NCBI RefSeq assembly: GCF_014138435.1
Contig: NZ_JACJIM010000006.1
Span: 248,001-312,000 of the forward strand
Length of the DNA stretch: 64,000 nt
Reading direction: 5' to 3'
From: Methylobacterium fujisawaense
GTDB lineage: Bacteria > Pseudomonadota > Alphaproteobacteria > Rhizobiales > Beijerinckiaceae
Shown here: piece after piece, positions 41,652 to 50,167 of the stretch
How the letters are laid out: each line of letters starts with the position of its first letter
Position numbering within the stretch: the first letter of the stretch is position 1
The notes under the pieces: generated by a model
The model's database searches: none
The model's input: only the letters and a program-made list of their open reading frames with translations
What the model was told of the DNA's origin: nothing
Program-made: the position numbers and the translations under genes

Positions 41652-43555
41652 GCCGAAAGCGGGTCCACGGGGGCCGCGACCGGGACCGATCGGGCGCCGC
41701 GCCGCGCATGCGCGGCCAGCAGGGTCAGGGCCGCCGGCGTCACGCCCTCGATCCGCGCCGCCTGTCCGAGGGTCCCGGGGCGCACGGTCTCGAGCTTCAC
41801 CCGCATTTCGTTGGAGAGCCCGCTGATCGTCGCGTAATCCAGGGCCGGCGGCAGGCGCACCGCCTCGTCCCGGCGGAAGGCCGCGATGTCCGCGTTCTGA
41901 CGATCGAGATAGACCGCGTAGGTGGCGTCGGTCTTCATCCGGTCGGCGATCCGCGGGGCGACATCCGCGAGGTCCGGCCACACCGCTGCCAGATCGGACC
42001 ACGCGATCTCCGGATAGGCCAGCAGCTGGAAGCCCGTGCGGCGGATGCCATCGCGGTTCAGGCTGATCCCATGGGACGCGGCCTGGCTCGGCGTCAGGCT
42101 TACGGCTTCGAGGCGGGCGCGGGCTTCGTCCAGGGCCGCCTGTCCGGCCGCGTAATGGGCTGCCCGGTCTCCGCCGACGCAGCCCAGCGCGATCCCCCGC
42201 GGCGTCAACCGGGCGTCGGCATTGTCGACCCGCAGGGACAGCCGATACTCCGAGCGCGAGGTGAACATCCGGTAGGGCTCGCTGACCCCCTGGGTCACGA
42301 GGTCGTCGATCATCACGCCGAGATACGACTCGGCCCGGTCGAAGCCCACGATGCCACGGCCGCCCGCGTGCCGAGCGGCGTTGAGGCCGGCCACCAGCCC
42401 CTGGCCGGCCGCCTCCTCGTAGCCCGTGGTGCCGTTGATCTGGCCGGCCAGGAACAGGCCCGGCAGGCGCTTCACCTGCAGGCCGACATCGAGTTCCCGG
42501 GGATCGACGTAATCGTACTCGATGGCGTAGCCCGGCCGGAGGATCGCGGCCCGCTCCAGCCCGGGGATCAGGCGGACGAGATCGTGCTGGACCTCCTCCG
42601 GCAGCGCCGTGGAGATGCCGTTCGGGTAGATCGTCGGATCGTCGAGGCCTTCGGGCTCCAAGAAGATCTGGTGCCCTTCCCGGTCGCCGAAGCGCACGAC
42701 CTTGTCCTCGATCGACGGACAGTAGCGCGGGCCCCGGCTGGCGATCCCGCCGGAATACATCGGCGAGCGGTGCAGGTTGGCGCGGATCAGGTCGTGGACG
42801 GCCTGGCTCGTCCGGGTGATGCCGCAGCGGATCTGTGGCGTCGTGATCCGCTCGGTGAGCGTCGAGAACGGCACCGGCTCGGCGTCGGCCTCCTGCATCT
42901 CCAGGCCCGACCAATCGATGGTCCGTCCGTCGAGGCGCGGGGGCGTGCCGGTCTTCAGGCGTCCGAGGCGAAGGCCGAGGCGGTCGAGGGTCTGCGCCAG
43001 CCCGATCGCCGGCGCCTCGCCGACCCGGCCCGCCGGGATCTGCCGCTCGCCGATATGGATCAGCCCGCGCAGGAAGGTGCCGGTGGTCAGCACCACTGCG
43101 CCGCAGGCGAGGGTGCGCCCATCCGCCAGACCGAGGCCGCAGAGGTGGCCATCCGCGTCGAAGGTCAGATCCTCGCAGGCGCCCGCGATCACCGTGAGCC
43201 CCGCGGTCTCGGCGACGGCGGCCTGCATGGCGGCGGCGTAGAGCTTGCGGTCGGCCTGGGTCCGGGGGCCGCGCACCGCCGGTCCCTTGCGGCGGTTGAG
43301 CAGGCGGAACTGGATGCCCGCCGCGTCGGCGACGCGACCCATCAGCCCGTCCAGGGCGTCGACCTCGCGGACGAGATGGCCCTTGCCGAGACCGCCGATG
43401 GCCGGGTTGCACGACATCGCCCCGATCGTCGCCGGATCGTGGGTGACCAGCGCCGTGCGCGCGCCGCAGCGTGCGGCCGCGGCCGCGGCCTCGACGCCGG
43501 CATGGCCGCCGCCGACGACCGCGACGTCGAACCGGGCGGAGGAGGTGGTGAGCAT
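41648..43555 (-). CDS. mnmG: tRNA uridine-34 carboxymethylaminomethyl enzyme MnmG (GidA)
   Basis: A 635-residue FAD-dependent enzyme that with MnmE installs cmnm5U34 in tRNAs. The FAD loop is VAVVGGGHAGVEAAAAAARCG (near 10), SCNPAIGGLGKGH follows, with IGERQIPAGRVGEAPAIGLA, LKTGTPPRLDGRTIDW, the active Cys region RYCPSIEDK and the C-terminal helical domain for MnmE. The start MLTTSSARFDVAVVGGG at 43555 is chosen over a long upstream extension; GGAGGAGG-like spacing is not clear. It overlaps rsmG by 4 bases. mnmE is 8 kb away on the other strand. Confidence 0.97.
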   Translation of the reverse strand: MLTTSSARFDVAVVGGGHAGVEAAAAAARCGARTALVTHDPATIGAMSCNPAIGGLGKGHLVREVDALDGLMGRVADAAGIQFRLLNRRKGPAVRGPRTQADRKLYAAAMQAAVAETAGLTVIAGACEDLTFDADGHLCGLGLADGRTLACGAVVLTTGTFLRGLIHIGERQIPAGRVGEAPAIGLAQTLDRLGLRLGRLKTGTPPRLDGRTIDWSGLEMQEADAEPVPFSTLTERITTPQIRCGITRTSQAVHDLIRANLHRSPMYSGGIASRGPRYCPSIEDKVVRFGDREGHQIFLEPEGLDDPTIYPNGISTALPEEVQHDLVRLIPGLERAAILRPGYAIEYDYVDPRELDVGLQVKRLPGLFLAGQINGTTGYEEAAGQGLVAGLNAARHAGGRGIVGFDRAESYLGVMIDDLVTQGVSEPYRMFTSRSEYRLSLRVDNADARLTPRGIALGCVGGDRAAHYAAGQAALDEARARLEAVSLTPSQAASHGISLNRDGIRRTGFQLLAYPEIAWSDLAAVWPDLADVAPRIADRMKTDATYAVYLDRQNADIAAFRRDEAVRLPPALDYATISGLSNEMRVKLETVRPGTLGQAARIEGVTPAALTLLAAHARRGARSVPVAAPVDPLSA

Positions 43556-43793
43556 GGGGTGACGAGCAGCCTTTCGCAGACATCCCGCCGCGGATGCGGG
43601 TGACGCACACCCGCTGTCCTCCGGACTCGAGCCCGGGGGCGGCGGTTCTTCCGGGAGGTCTAAGCGGGGGCGGGCGCGGCGGTCAACGCATCCCCGTCGT
43701 CCTTCGCCAGACGCGGCCTCCGTCCTAGTCGCCGGTCGAAGCCGCAAATGGATACGATATTCGGTGCGATCGAGGCGCCGAGATCTATCGTCA

Positions 43794-43825
43794 CCTCAAG
43801 CATTGCTCGTGGAGGATGCGTGAGG
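43794..43825 (+). promoter_or_regulatory. Second ROSE-like thermometer hairpin
   Basis: CCTCA (43794-43798) pairs with TGAGG (43821-43825). After one A-G mismatch, GCATT-G-CTC (43800-43808) pairs with GAGGATGC (43812-43819) leaving a single bulged G (43805) and a 3-base loop. The TTGCT facing AGGA with a bulged G is the ROSE signature, and the segment TTGCTCGTGGAGGATG closely matches the hsp20 leader at 14990-15006. The GGAGG it covers would serve a GTG frame at 43820. Confidence 0.6.
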
Positions 43826-43891
43826 ACTTGGCTATCGTCGCTTGCCAGTCACCCCGGACCGTGCAAGTCTTGCGCCGTGACTTCATCCTGA
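43820..43891 (+). CDS. Short ORF after ROSE-like hairpin (23 aa), possible hsp20 relic or leader peptide
   Basis: A GTG frame of 23 codons reading MRTWLSSLASHPGPCKSCAV then TSS. GGAGG ends 4 bases upstream. The first three codons and the preceding leader resemble the hsp20 gene at 15012 (MRT and TGAGGACTT shared), but the rest does not, so it may be a decayed hsp20 start or a thermosensitive leader peptide. An overlapping frame from ATG 43816 stays open into the next gene, which adds doubt. Confidence 0.3.
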   Translation: MRTWLSSLASHPGPCKSCAVTSS

Positions 43892-43971
43892 ACGGACAGC
43901 GCCGTCCGGCAGGCTCACGAGAGGGGCTGTTTCGCCGCGTCGCGGGGCGACGCGGGATGAGGAGATTCGAC

Positions 43972-44121
43972 ATGTCGTCCCTGACGATCGGTCTGGGGAC
44001 CGCCTGCTGCGCGGCCGGCGCCGCCGCCCATTTCCTCGACCGCACCCAGCGCAAGGAAGGGTTGTTCGGCCTCGCGGGCTTCGCCCTGCTGCTGACGGGG
44101 ATGTTCCTGAGCCGCTCCTGA
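43972..44121 (+). CDS. Small membrane protein (49 aa)
   Basis: Starts MSSLTIGLGTACCAAGAA and holds two hydrophobic stretches (about 3-19 and 30-46) split by FLDRTQRKEG, so it is a probable two-helix hairpin membrane protein. AGGAG lies 7 bases before the ATG. It is about 80 bases after the short GTG frame, so it may be under the same heat-responsive leader, though the transcript start is unknown. The family is not recognised. Confidence 0.5.
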   Translation: MSSLTIGLGTACCAAGAAAHFLDRTQRKEGLFGLAGFALLLTGMFLSRS

Positions 44122-44163
44122 GCGGGGTTCCTCGGAGGCCGGCCATCATCGTCCCGATACCTG

Positions 44164-44231
44164 CTCGGTCAGGACGCCTGCTTGGCCAGGAAGACGACTT
44201 GGCCAGGATGACGGCTTGGCCAGGACGATGG
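44164..44231. repeat. 17-bp tandem direct repeat, three clear units and one degenerate
   Basis: Units CTTGGCCAGGAAGACGA, CTTGGCCAGGATGACGG and CTTGGCCAGGACGATGG run head to tail from 44181 to 44231, preceded by a weaker unit (CTCGGTCAGGACGCCTG, 44164-44180). They lie between two convergent genes. Minisatellite or iteron-like; no protein is encoded. Confidence 0.75.
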
Positions 44232-44297
44232 AGCGCCGCGACATCTGCCGCCGCAGCCCGACACCCCGGATCCGACGTTCCGGGACCCGACTCGGCG

Positions 44298-44519
44298 TCA
44301 GCCCGTCATGGCCGTCGCGGTGTAGCCGGCCTTGGTCAGGGCCTCGGCGAGGGTGAGCGCCTGCGCGTCGGTGCGGATCGCCACCCGCCCGGCGTCCCGG
44401 TCGACCTGCACGTCGGCCGCGGGATCGATCCGCTTCACCGTGCGGGTCACCGCGGCGGCGCAGCCGTCGCAGGTCATCCCCTCCACCCGCATCAGCAGGT
44501 CGGTGCGCGTCTCGTCCAT
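44298..44519 (-). CDS. Heavy-metal-associated (HMA) domain protein, CopZ-like
   Basis: A 73-residue soluble metallochaperone. The metal-binding loop is MRVEGMTCDGCAAAVTRTVK with the two cysteines (about 14 and 17), and the ferredoxin-like fold is complete (LAEALTKAGYTATA). Such proteins ferry Cu(I) to P-type ATPases. The start at 44519 is chosen because GGAGG lies 5 bases upstream; an alternative ATG lies 4 codons earlier. No copper ATPase is adjacent. Confidence 0.85.
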   Translation of the reverse strand: MDETRTDLLMRVEGMTCDGCAAAVTRTVKRIDPAADVQVDRDAGRVAIRTDAQALTLAEALTKAGYTATAMTG

Positions 44520-44604
44520 CCGGGCCTCCATCAGCCGTATCGCCTTCCGTCGTATCGCCGGGATGTCGGGCCCGGGTGCGACCGGTGCAAGCCGTGCGTG
44601 CGGC

Positions 44605-45477
44605 TCAGAACAGCGCAGGCATCCGGAAGGCGTAATCGATCCGCAGGCCGAACTGGTACTGATTGGGATTGCCGAAGGGTCGACGCACGAGCGGGCTGTT
44701 GCCGGAGGCGCCCAGGATGCGGGTGTAGCCGGCATAGGCCGTGTAGGCCCAGGTCTCGCTCTGCGTGTAGGTCACGCCGCCGAGCACGCCCGCCGAGTAG
44801 AAGCTGCGCGGGTCGTAGGGGGTGACGCGCCCGTTCAGCGCCGCCTCGATCGGGGAGACGCCGAAATACTTCCGGGCGTAGCTGGCATCGCCGATGTTCA
44901 GGCGCGGCCCGATGGAGAACAGGAATTTCTCCGCGGGGATCAGGTAGTCGGCCGCCACCGAGCCGACCGTGCCGTGGTGACCGTAGAGGCCCTGGCGCAC
45001 CTCGACGCGGGTCCGGATGAACGAGACCGGGTAGAATTCCGCGAACACGCCCGGCTCCACCGCGAAGCGGGCGTCGCGGAAGCCGTACAGGTGCCGCCGG
45101 TCGTCGCCGTAATAGCGCCCCGGCACGAAGCGCGCGGTCGGGCCGATCCGGAACGACTCGGTGTCGAACAGCGACAGGCTGAACCCGTCATCCGGCGTCG
45201 AGAAGCGGCGCGGCTCGCCTACCCGGCGGATATCGATCGAGGGATAGCCGACGGCCGTGTAGTCGCTGGCGCCGGGATAGCGCGGCACGGCCTGGATCGA
45301 GCCGCTCAGCGTGACGATCCACGTATTGGGATCGATCATCGCGAAGGTCGGCGTGGTGCGCGGAAGATCTGCGCCGAGATCCGCGGCCTGCGGCGCCGTC
45401 GCGCCGAAGGCCGCGAGGAGCGCGCCGGCGCCGAGAACGGCGCGAAATCGGGAAGTACGCGGGGGGACGAACGTCAT
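44605..45477 (-). CDS. MipA/OmpV-family outer-membrane protein
   Basis: A 290-residue beta-barrel protein with a signal peptide (FRAVLGAGALLAAFGATAPQ then AAD). Barrel strands such as WIVTLSGSIQAVPRYPGASD, DDGFSLSLFDTESFRIGPTA and the C-terminal QFGLRIDYAFRMPALF ending in Phe are typical of MipA/OmpV proteins, which scaffold murein synthesis enzymes or respond to envelope conditions. An in-frame GTG at 45483 also exists. The HMA protein follows 85 bases later in the same direction. Confidence 0.85.
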   Translation of the reverse strand: MTFVPPRTSRFRAVLGAGALLAAFGATAPQAADLGADLPRTTPTFAMIDPNTWIVTLSGSIQAVPRYPGASDYTAVGYPSIDIRRVGEPRRFSTPDDGFSLSLFDTESFRIGPTARFVPGRYYGDDRRHLYGFRDARFAVEPGVFAEFYPVSFIRTRVEVRQGLYGHHGTVGSVAADYLIPAEKFLFSIGPRLNIGDASYARKYFGVSPIEAALNGRVTPYDPRSFYSAGVLGGVTYTQSETWAYTAYAGYTRILGASGNSPLVRRPFGNPNQYQFGLRIDYAFRMPALF

Positions 45478-45762
45478 GGCCACGCTTTATGACCCTTTTT
45501 CATCCCCTCCGCATTCGCAAGCCGCGCAACCCTCCCCGGAGCGCCTCGCAATCGGATCCGCCGTGATGATTCCGCAACGTTCCAGCGGGCGCCGGCGTCA
45601 CACCGCCCGGAATTAACAGGTGATGGCGCATCATCCTCCTCCCGGAGCCTTGCCGGGCCCGGTGCGCCCGGCCAATGATCCAGTGATTCGGTTCGCGCCC
45701 GGTGGGGTTCGCTCGGGATGTCCCCCGGCGACCGGCGCGCGTTCCTGGCAGGTGGTTAGACG

Positions 45763-47235
45763 ATGGTCCCGGTCCTCGGCCGGTATGCGGGGCTGTTGAC
45801 GGTCGGCCTTCTCGGGCTCGTCGTGTTCGGGCCACTCGCGGTGTTCCTGCCGCTCTGGAGTGCCATGACGCTCGGCGCCGCCGCCGCCCTGGCCGGCGGT
45901 CTCGCCCTGACCCGTATCGCCACCCTGAAGGCGCGCTGCGAGAAGCTATCCGGCGAGGTCGATCTGCTGTCCCGGCGCCTGCTCAAGGTCGAGACGGCGG
46001 GGGCCGGCGCCGCGGCTCAGCCGCGCCCCGAAGCCGCCGAGGCGGCGTTGCGGGCGCAGATCGAGGAATTGACGGTCGAATTCGGGTTGCTCAGCGGCAT
46101 CGTGCGCGACCTCACCACCGTGCTGAGCGCGCAGGATGCCGAGATCGCGGCCCTCAAGGCCCGGTCGGCGGAGGCGCTCCGGCCGCAGCCCGAGGCGGTG
46201 CCCGGCGCGGCCCTTCCGGACGCCGCCCCGGCCCCGGCCCTGCCGCGTCCGCAGGTGTCGGCCGCCCCCCCGCGCGAGGACGGGGCGCTCCGGCCGCAGG
46301 CGGTTCCGCCGGACCCGCAACCGGCCCCGAACCCGGCCCCATCCGTCCCGGCACGGCCGATCCCCCCGCGACCGATCCCGCCCCGGCCCGCGGCTCCCCC
46401 CGTCGACGAGGCCGGTCTCATCGGCGCCTTCGAAGGGGACGGTCTGGAGATCCATCTGCAGCCGGTTGTCACCCTGCCTCAACGCAAGGTCGTGGCCTAC
46501 GAGGCGCTGGCCCGGCTCCGGATCGGCGGCCCCGGCGTTCCGCCGGCCGAGCCCGAGGTCTTCCTGCCCGTGCTGGAGCGCTTCGGACGGACCACCGAAC
46601 TCGACCGCCGCATGCTGCAGCGGGCCACCATCGTGGCGCGTCACCTCGCCCGGCGCGGCAGCGAGACGCTGCTGACCTACAGCCTGTCGCCGCTGTCGCT
46701 GTTCGAGCCCGGGCTCCTGCGCGAGCTCGCCCGCACCGCCACCGACGATCCGGCCCTGGCGGGTCTGACCATCGCCCTGCCGCAGGCGAGCTGGCGCCGT
46801 CTCGATGCAGGCCAGCGGGGCCTGCTCGCGCCGCTCCGGGGTCGGATCGGCTTCAGCCTCGACCGTCCGGACGACCTGCGCTTCGATGCGGCCGAATTCG
46901 CGGACCGCGGCATCGGTCAGGTCAAGGTCCCGGCCGAGATGCTGCTGCGCCCGCGCTCCGACCGGGGCAGCCTGTCCGACATCGCCGTGGAGGACATCGC
47001 ACCGGCCCTGACCCGGGCCGGCATCCGCTTGATCGCCACCGGCGTCGCCGACGAGGCCGACGTCCCGGACCTGATCGACCTCGACGTGCCGTTCGCCCAG
47101 GGCACGGCCTTCGCGGCCCCGCGGCCGGTCCGGTCGGAGGTTCTGGCCGCCCCGCCCGTCGAGCAGCCCGTGCCGCCCCCGGAACCGACGCCCGAACGGC
47201 GCCCGTTCCGATCGGTCCTGCGCCGGGCGGTGTGA
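45763..47235 (+). CDS. Membrane protein with degenerate EAL domain
   Basis: A 490-residue protein. Two N-terminal membrane helices (about 8-50), a coiled coil (about 52-125), a long Pro/Ala-rich linker (about 130-215) and a C-terminal EAL-fold domain (about 225-470: EIHLQPVVTLPQRKVVAYEALARL onward). The EAL motif is present, but residues needed for c-di-GMP hydrolysis seem lost: the N of the usual NLS strand is S (TYSLSPLS) and the DDFGxG loop is LDRPDDL. It is probably a c-di-GMP-binding or structural protein. Convergent with an OprP-like porin. Confidence 0.8.
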   Translation: MVPVLGRYAGLLTVGLLGLVVFGPLAVFLPLWSAMTLGAAAALAGGLALTRIATLKARCEKLSGEVDLLSRRLLKVETAGAGAAAQPRPEAAEAALRAQIEELTVEFGLLSGIVRDLTTVLSAQDAEIAALKARSAEALRPQPEAVPGAALPDAAPAPALPRPQVSAAPPREDGALRPQAVPPDPQPAPNPAPSVPARPIPPRPIPPRPAAPPVDEAGLIGAFEGDGLEIHLQPVVTLPQRKVVAYEALARLRIGGPGVPPAEPEVFLPVLERFGRTTELDRRMLQRATIVARHLARRGSETLLTYSLSPLSLFEPGLLRELARTATDDPALAGLTIALPQASWRRLDAGQRGLLAPLRGRIGFSLDRPDDLRFDAAEFADRGIGQVKVPAEMLLRPRSDRGSLSDIAVEDIAPALTRAGIRLIATGVADEADVPDLIDLDVPFAQGTAFAAPRPVRSEVLAAPPVEQPVPPPEPTPERRPFRSVLRRAV

Positions 47236-47276
47236 CGGGCGTCAGCTGAGGCCGCTGGCTTTCCCGGCACGCGCCG

Positions 47277-48563
47277 TCACCAGTAGATCTGCAGGCGTGC
47301 GATCACCGTGTCGACCGAGAACGGGGCCGTGCCCAGGGTCGCGGATTGGGCCTCCCCCGGCTGCACGCGCCCGTGAATGACGTTCCCGATCAGCCGCAGA
47401 TTCGGCTCGGGATACCAGCTCAGGCCGAGGCTCACGTCCTGCTCCATGCCCCCGCGAAAGCCGCGGGCGTTCAGGTCGATGGCACTGTAGCGCGCGGCCA
47501 GTTCGAACACGCCGATCCCGCCGCGGGACACACGCTGCGCCTCCGGAACCGCCACGCCCCTGAAGGTCGCGTAGGTGGTGCCGCTCTGCGGCGTCAGCGC
47601 GTAGGCACGGCCTTCGCCGTTGAGCACGAGCGCCGCCTCGACATAGCCGCCCTGGAAGTCGAGCGCGGAGCCGGATTGTCCGGGGCCGCGGAACGGCTGC
47701 AGCGCCGCGTAGATGTATTCCGCCTGGATCAGGACCGGACCGCGGCGATAGGCGAATTCGGCCCCGAGCCGCGACACGCTGGCGGCATCGGGGAGATCGC
47801 CGGTGTCCACCAGGGGGCGCTCGAACAGGAAGGCTCCCGCGGGGCTCGAGAAGCCGAAGGCTCCGTCGGACCGCGACCGGTTGCGGACGATCCCGGCGAG
47901 GCCGAGATGCAGGGTCTCGTCGGCGGTCATGATCGGCGCGACGGTGGCGCGGGCCGCCACCGCGACACCATCCCCGTCGATGCCGTTGCTGGCGGCGTTG
48001 CCGAACAGGCCGGCCACCGCGGTCCAGGCCTGCCCGTGATGCCCGGCCGCGACGCCGAAGCGACGCTCCGGCACGAGGGCATTGGCCACCGAGCGCTCGA
48101 CGAACAGGGTGTCGTTGTTGCTCTGCAGCCATTCCAGGCTGAAGGGCTCCTTCATGTTGCCGAGCGTCAGGATCGTGTCCGGCAGTCCCTTCCAGGCCAC
48201 CAGCGCGTCGTTGATCGGCAGCATCGGGTCGGCGAAATCGTACTGGAAGGCGATCACCCAGTCGCGGCCGATGGTGAGCGTCGGCTCGATCCAGGCCCGG
48301 CGCACGGCGACGGTGTCGGGGAAGGCCTCGGGCAGGTCCGGCCGGCTGAAACCCGCCGCACCGCCGTCGATATGCAGCCGGCCGCCGATCTGGAGCTTCA
48401 CATCGGGCGCGGGGAAGGTGAGGGTCAGCCCCTTGGCATCGACGCGCAGACGCTCGCCGTACGGGCCGGCCATCCCCTCGAACGCGTCCTCCCCGGCGCC
48501 CGCGGGCACCGCCAGGGCGAGGGACATGGCCAGGACGGCCGGAGCGGTGCGCAGTCCATTCAC
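47277..48563 (-). CDS. OprP/OprO-type porin
   Basis: A 428-residue outer-membrane porin. The signal peptide begins VNGLRTAPAVLAMSLALAVP and ends in GAG. The family features are an N-terminal LRVDAKGLTLTF and VKLQIGGRLHIDGG, RRAWIEPTLTIGRDWVIAFQYDFAD, and a barrel ending DTVIARLQIYW. OprP-like porins pass phosphate or pyrophosphate. The GTG start at 48563 is chosen by the signal peptide; an upstream frame stays open. It is convergent with the EAL gene and precedes nothing obviously related. Confidence 0.85.
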   Translation of the reverse strand: MNGLRTAPAVLAMSLALAVPAGAGEDAFEGMAGPYGERLRVDAKGLTLTFPAPDVKLQIGGRLHIDGGAAGFSRPDLPEAFPDTVAVRRAWIEPTLTIGRDWVIAFQYDFADPMLPINDALVAWKGLPDTILTLGNMKEPFSLEWLQSNNDTLFVERSVANALVPERRFGVAAGHHGQAWTAVAGLFGNAASNGIDGDGVAVAARATVAPIMTADETLHLGLAGIVRNRSRSDGAFGFSSPAGAFLFERPLVDTGDLPDAASVSRLGAEFAYRRGPVLIQAEYIYAALQPFRGPGQSGSALDFQGGYVEAALVLNGEGRAYALTPQSGTTYATFRGVAVPEAQRVSRGGIGVFELAARYSAIDLNARGFRGGMEQDVSLGLSWYPEPNLRLIGNVIHGRVQPGEAQSATLGTAPFSVDTVIARLQIYW

Positions 48564-48754
48564 GGTCCCAGCAGAGAACAGGTCGGCCGGCCGGAGCCAA
48601 TGAGCCGAGGCCGCAAAATCCGAAAAGTCCGAGGGCCGTGGCCAGACGGCCACGACGGCGCGGGGCCGGTCGAGGGGCCGGGGGCAACACCCGGCGGGCC
48701 GGCTGGGGGGTGCATTCCCCCGATCCCCGCGCCGCCGGCCCGGGGCCGGCCAGC

Positions 48755-49603
48755 CTACACGGCGCGGTTGTCGATCAGCCGGGTCCGGCCCAGAAAGGCG
48801 GCGGCGAGCACGCGGGCCGGGCCGTCGACCCGTTCCACCGGCGCCAGGGTCCGGGCGTCGCAGACCGCGAGATACTGGACCCGGAACCCCGCCGCCTCCA
48901 GCGCCGCCCGCCCGGCGGCGATCCGCCCGGCCACGGGGGTGCCGTTGCGGGAGGCCGCCGCGATCTCACCCAGGACCGCCTGAAGCTTCGGGGCGACGGC
49001 ACGCTCCTCGGCCGAGAGGTAGCGGTTGCGCGACGACAGCGCGAGGCCGTCGGGCTCCCGCACGGTCGGCACGCCGTGGATCTCCACCGCGAGGTCGAGA
49101 TCCGCCACGGCCTGCTGGATCACCCGAAGCTGCTGGAAATCCTTCTCGCCGAACAGGGCGACGTCCGGGCGGACTTGGTTGAGGAGCTTGGTCACCACCG
49201 TGGCGACGCCGGCGAAATGGCCGGGCCGGAACGGGCCGCACAGGCCCTCGGTCAGGCCTGCGACCTCGATCCGGGTGGCGAAGCCCGGCGGGTACATGGT
49301 CTCCACCCCGGGCGTCCAGGCGGCATCCGCGCCGGCCTGCGCGAGCAGGGCCAGGTCGGTCTCCAGGTCGCGGGGATAGCGGGAGAAATCCTCGTTCGGG
49401 CCGAACTGGGTCGGATTGACGAAGATGCTCGCCACCGTCCGGCGGCCGATCCGCCGCGCCTCGGCCACGAGGGCGAGATGCCCTTCGTGCAGGGCCCCCA
49501 TGGTCGGGATCAGGACGACGCGCTCACCCGCCGCGCGCCACGCGGCGACGCATCGGCGCAGGGCTGCGAGATCACGGAAGGGCTGAAGGGTCGGCTCGGG
49601 CAC
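48755..49603 (-). CDS. panC: Pantoate-beta-alanine ligase
   Basis: A 282-residue ATP-dependent enzyme of pantothenate (coenzyme A) synthesis. Motifs: VVLIPTMGALHEGHLALV (the HIGH-like loop, about 30), SIFVNPTQFGPNEDFSRYPR, GEKDFQQLRVIQQAVAD and LALSSRNRYLS. The GTG start at 49603 has GGAG 8 bases before it; a longer open frame precedes it. panB and panD are not adjacent. Confidence 0.95.
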   Translation of the reverse strand: MPEPTLQPFRDLAALRRCVAAWRAAGERVVLIPTMGALHEGHLALVAEARRIGRRTVASIFVNPTQFGPNEDFSRYPRDLETDLALLAQAGADAAWTPGVETMYPPGFATRIEVAGLTEGLCGPFRPGHFAGVATVVTKLLNQVRPDVALFGEKDFQQLRVIQQAVADLDLAVEIHGVPTVREPDGLALSSRNRYLSAEERAVAPKLQAVLGEIAAASRNGTPVAGRIAAGRAALEAAGFRVQYLAVCDARTLAPVERVDGPARVLAAAFLGRTRLIDNRAV

Positions 49604-49743
49604 GGGACGGGCTCCGGAGGAGGGCAGGGCCGGTCTAGAGCATGATGCGGAGCGGTGGAATCCGGCACTCCGATCCGCCTGCGTGAACACGGGCCTGGAT
49701 CTGCCGTGGCGACGCGGTCTCCGGAATGGCGCGTGTTTCGGCG

Positions 49744-50100
49744 TCAGGGGCAGTAGGGCAGGAGGGAGCGGCCGAAGGGATCGTCCACGCCGGGCGGCGG
49801 CGTGAAGCCGTAATAGCTCGGATGCCCCAGGCCGTACTCGGAGCCGACATAGCTCGGATCGTCCGGCGCGTTGGTCGGCACCGGCACCCGGCGGGGCGTG
49901 CAGCCCACCGGCACGGGACGGGACCGGACGGCGTAGACCGGGCGGCGATCGAGCCCGTCGTTGCGCGGGAAGAAGCGCGGGCTGGCCCCCACACCCGTCT
50001 CGGCGGTTCCACGGATGTCGAGATCCGCCCCGCGGGCCGATCCCGCGAGCAGCAGGACGAATCCGAGCGCCGTCATCGCCCTTCGTCCCGTCTTCCGCAT
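49744..50100 (-). CDS. Small secreted hypothetical protein (118 aa)
   Basis: A 118-residue protein with a signal peptide (MRKTGRRAMTALGFVLLL then AGSARGAD, cleavage after RGA). The mature part is rich in Pro, Arg, Tyr and Gly with repeats of the type YVGSEYGLGHPSYYGFTPPP and CTPRRVPVPTN, two Cys, and no known domain. Similar short secreted proteins occur in Methylobacterium from memory. The start is set by the signal peptide. Confidence 0.6.
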   Translation of the reverse strand: MRKTGRRAMTALGFVLLLAGSARGADLDIRGTAETGVGASPRFFPRNDGLDRRPVYAVRSRPVPVGCTPRRVPVPTNAPDDPSYVGSEYGLGHPSYYGFTPPPGVDDPFGRSLLPYCP

Positions 50101-50167
50101 GCCGTACCCGTCTCCGCCGGAAGGCGGCACCGTGGGGCGGCAGGGTAAACGGATGATTACCGCGCGC

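Larger units (their letters stand above)
43556..43971. other. Divergent intergenic region with ROSE-like hairpin
   Basis: This 416-base region serves mnmG on the minus strand and the short genes on the plus strand. It carries a ROSE-like hairpin at 43794-43825 and, just after it, a short GTG open frame. The part 43556-43790 has no recognised feature beyond presumed promoters. Confidence 0.5.
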
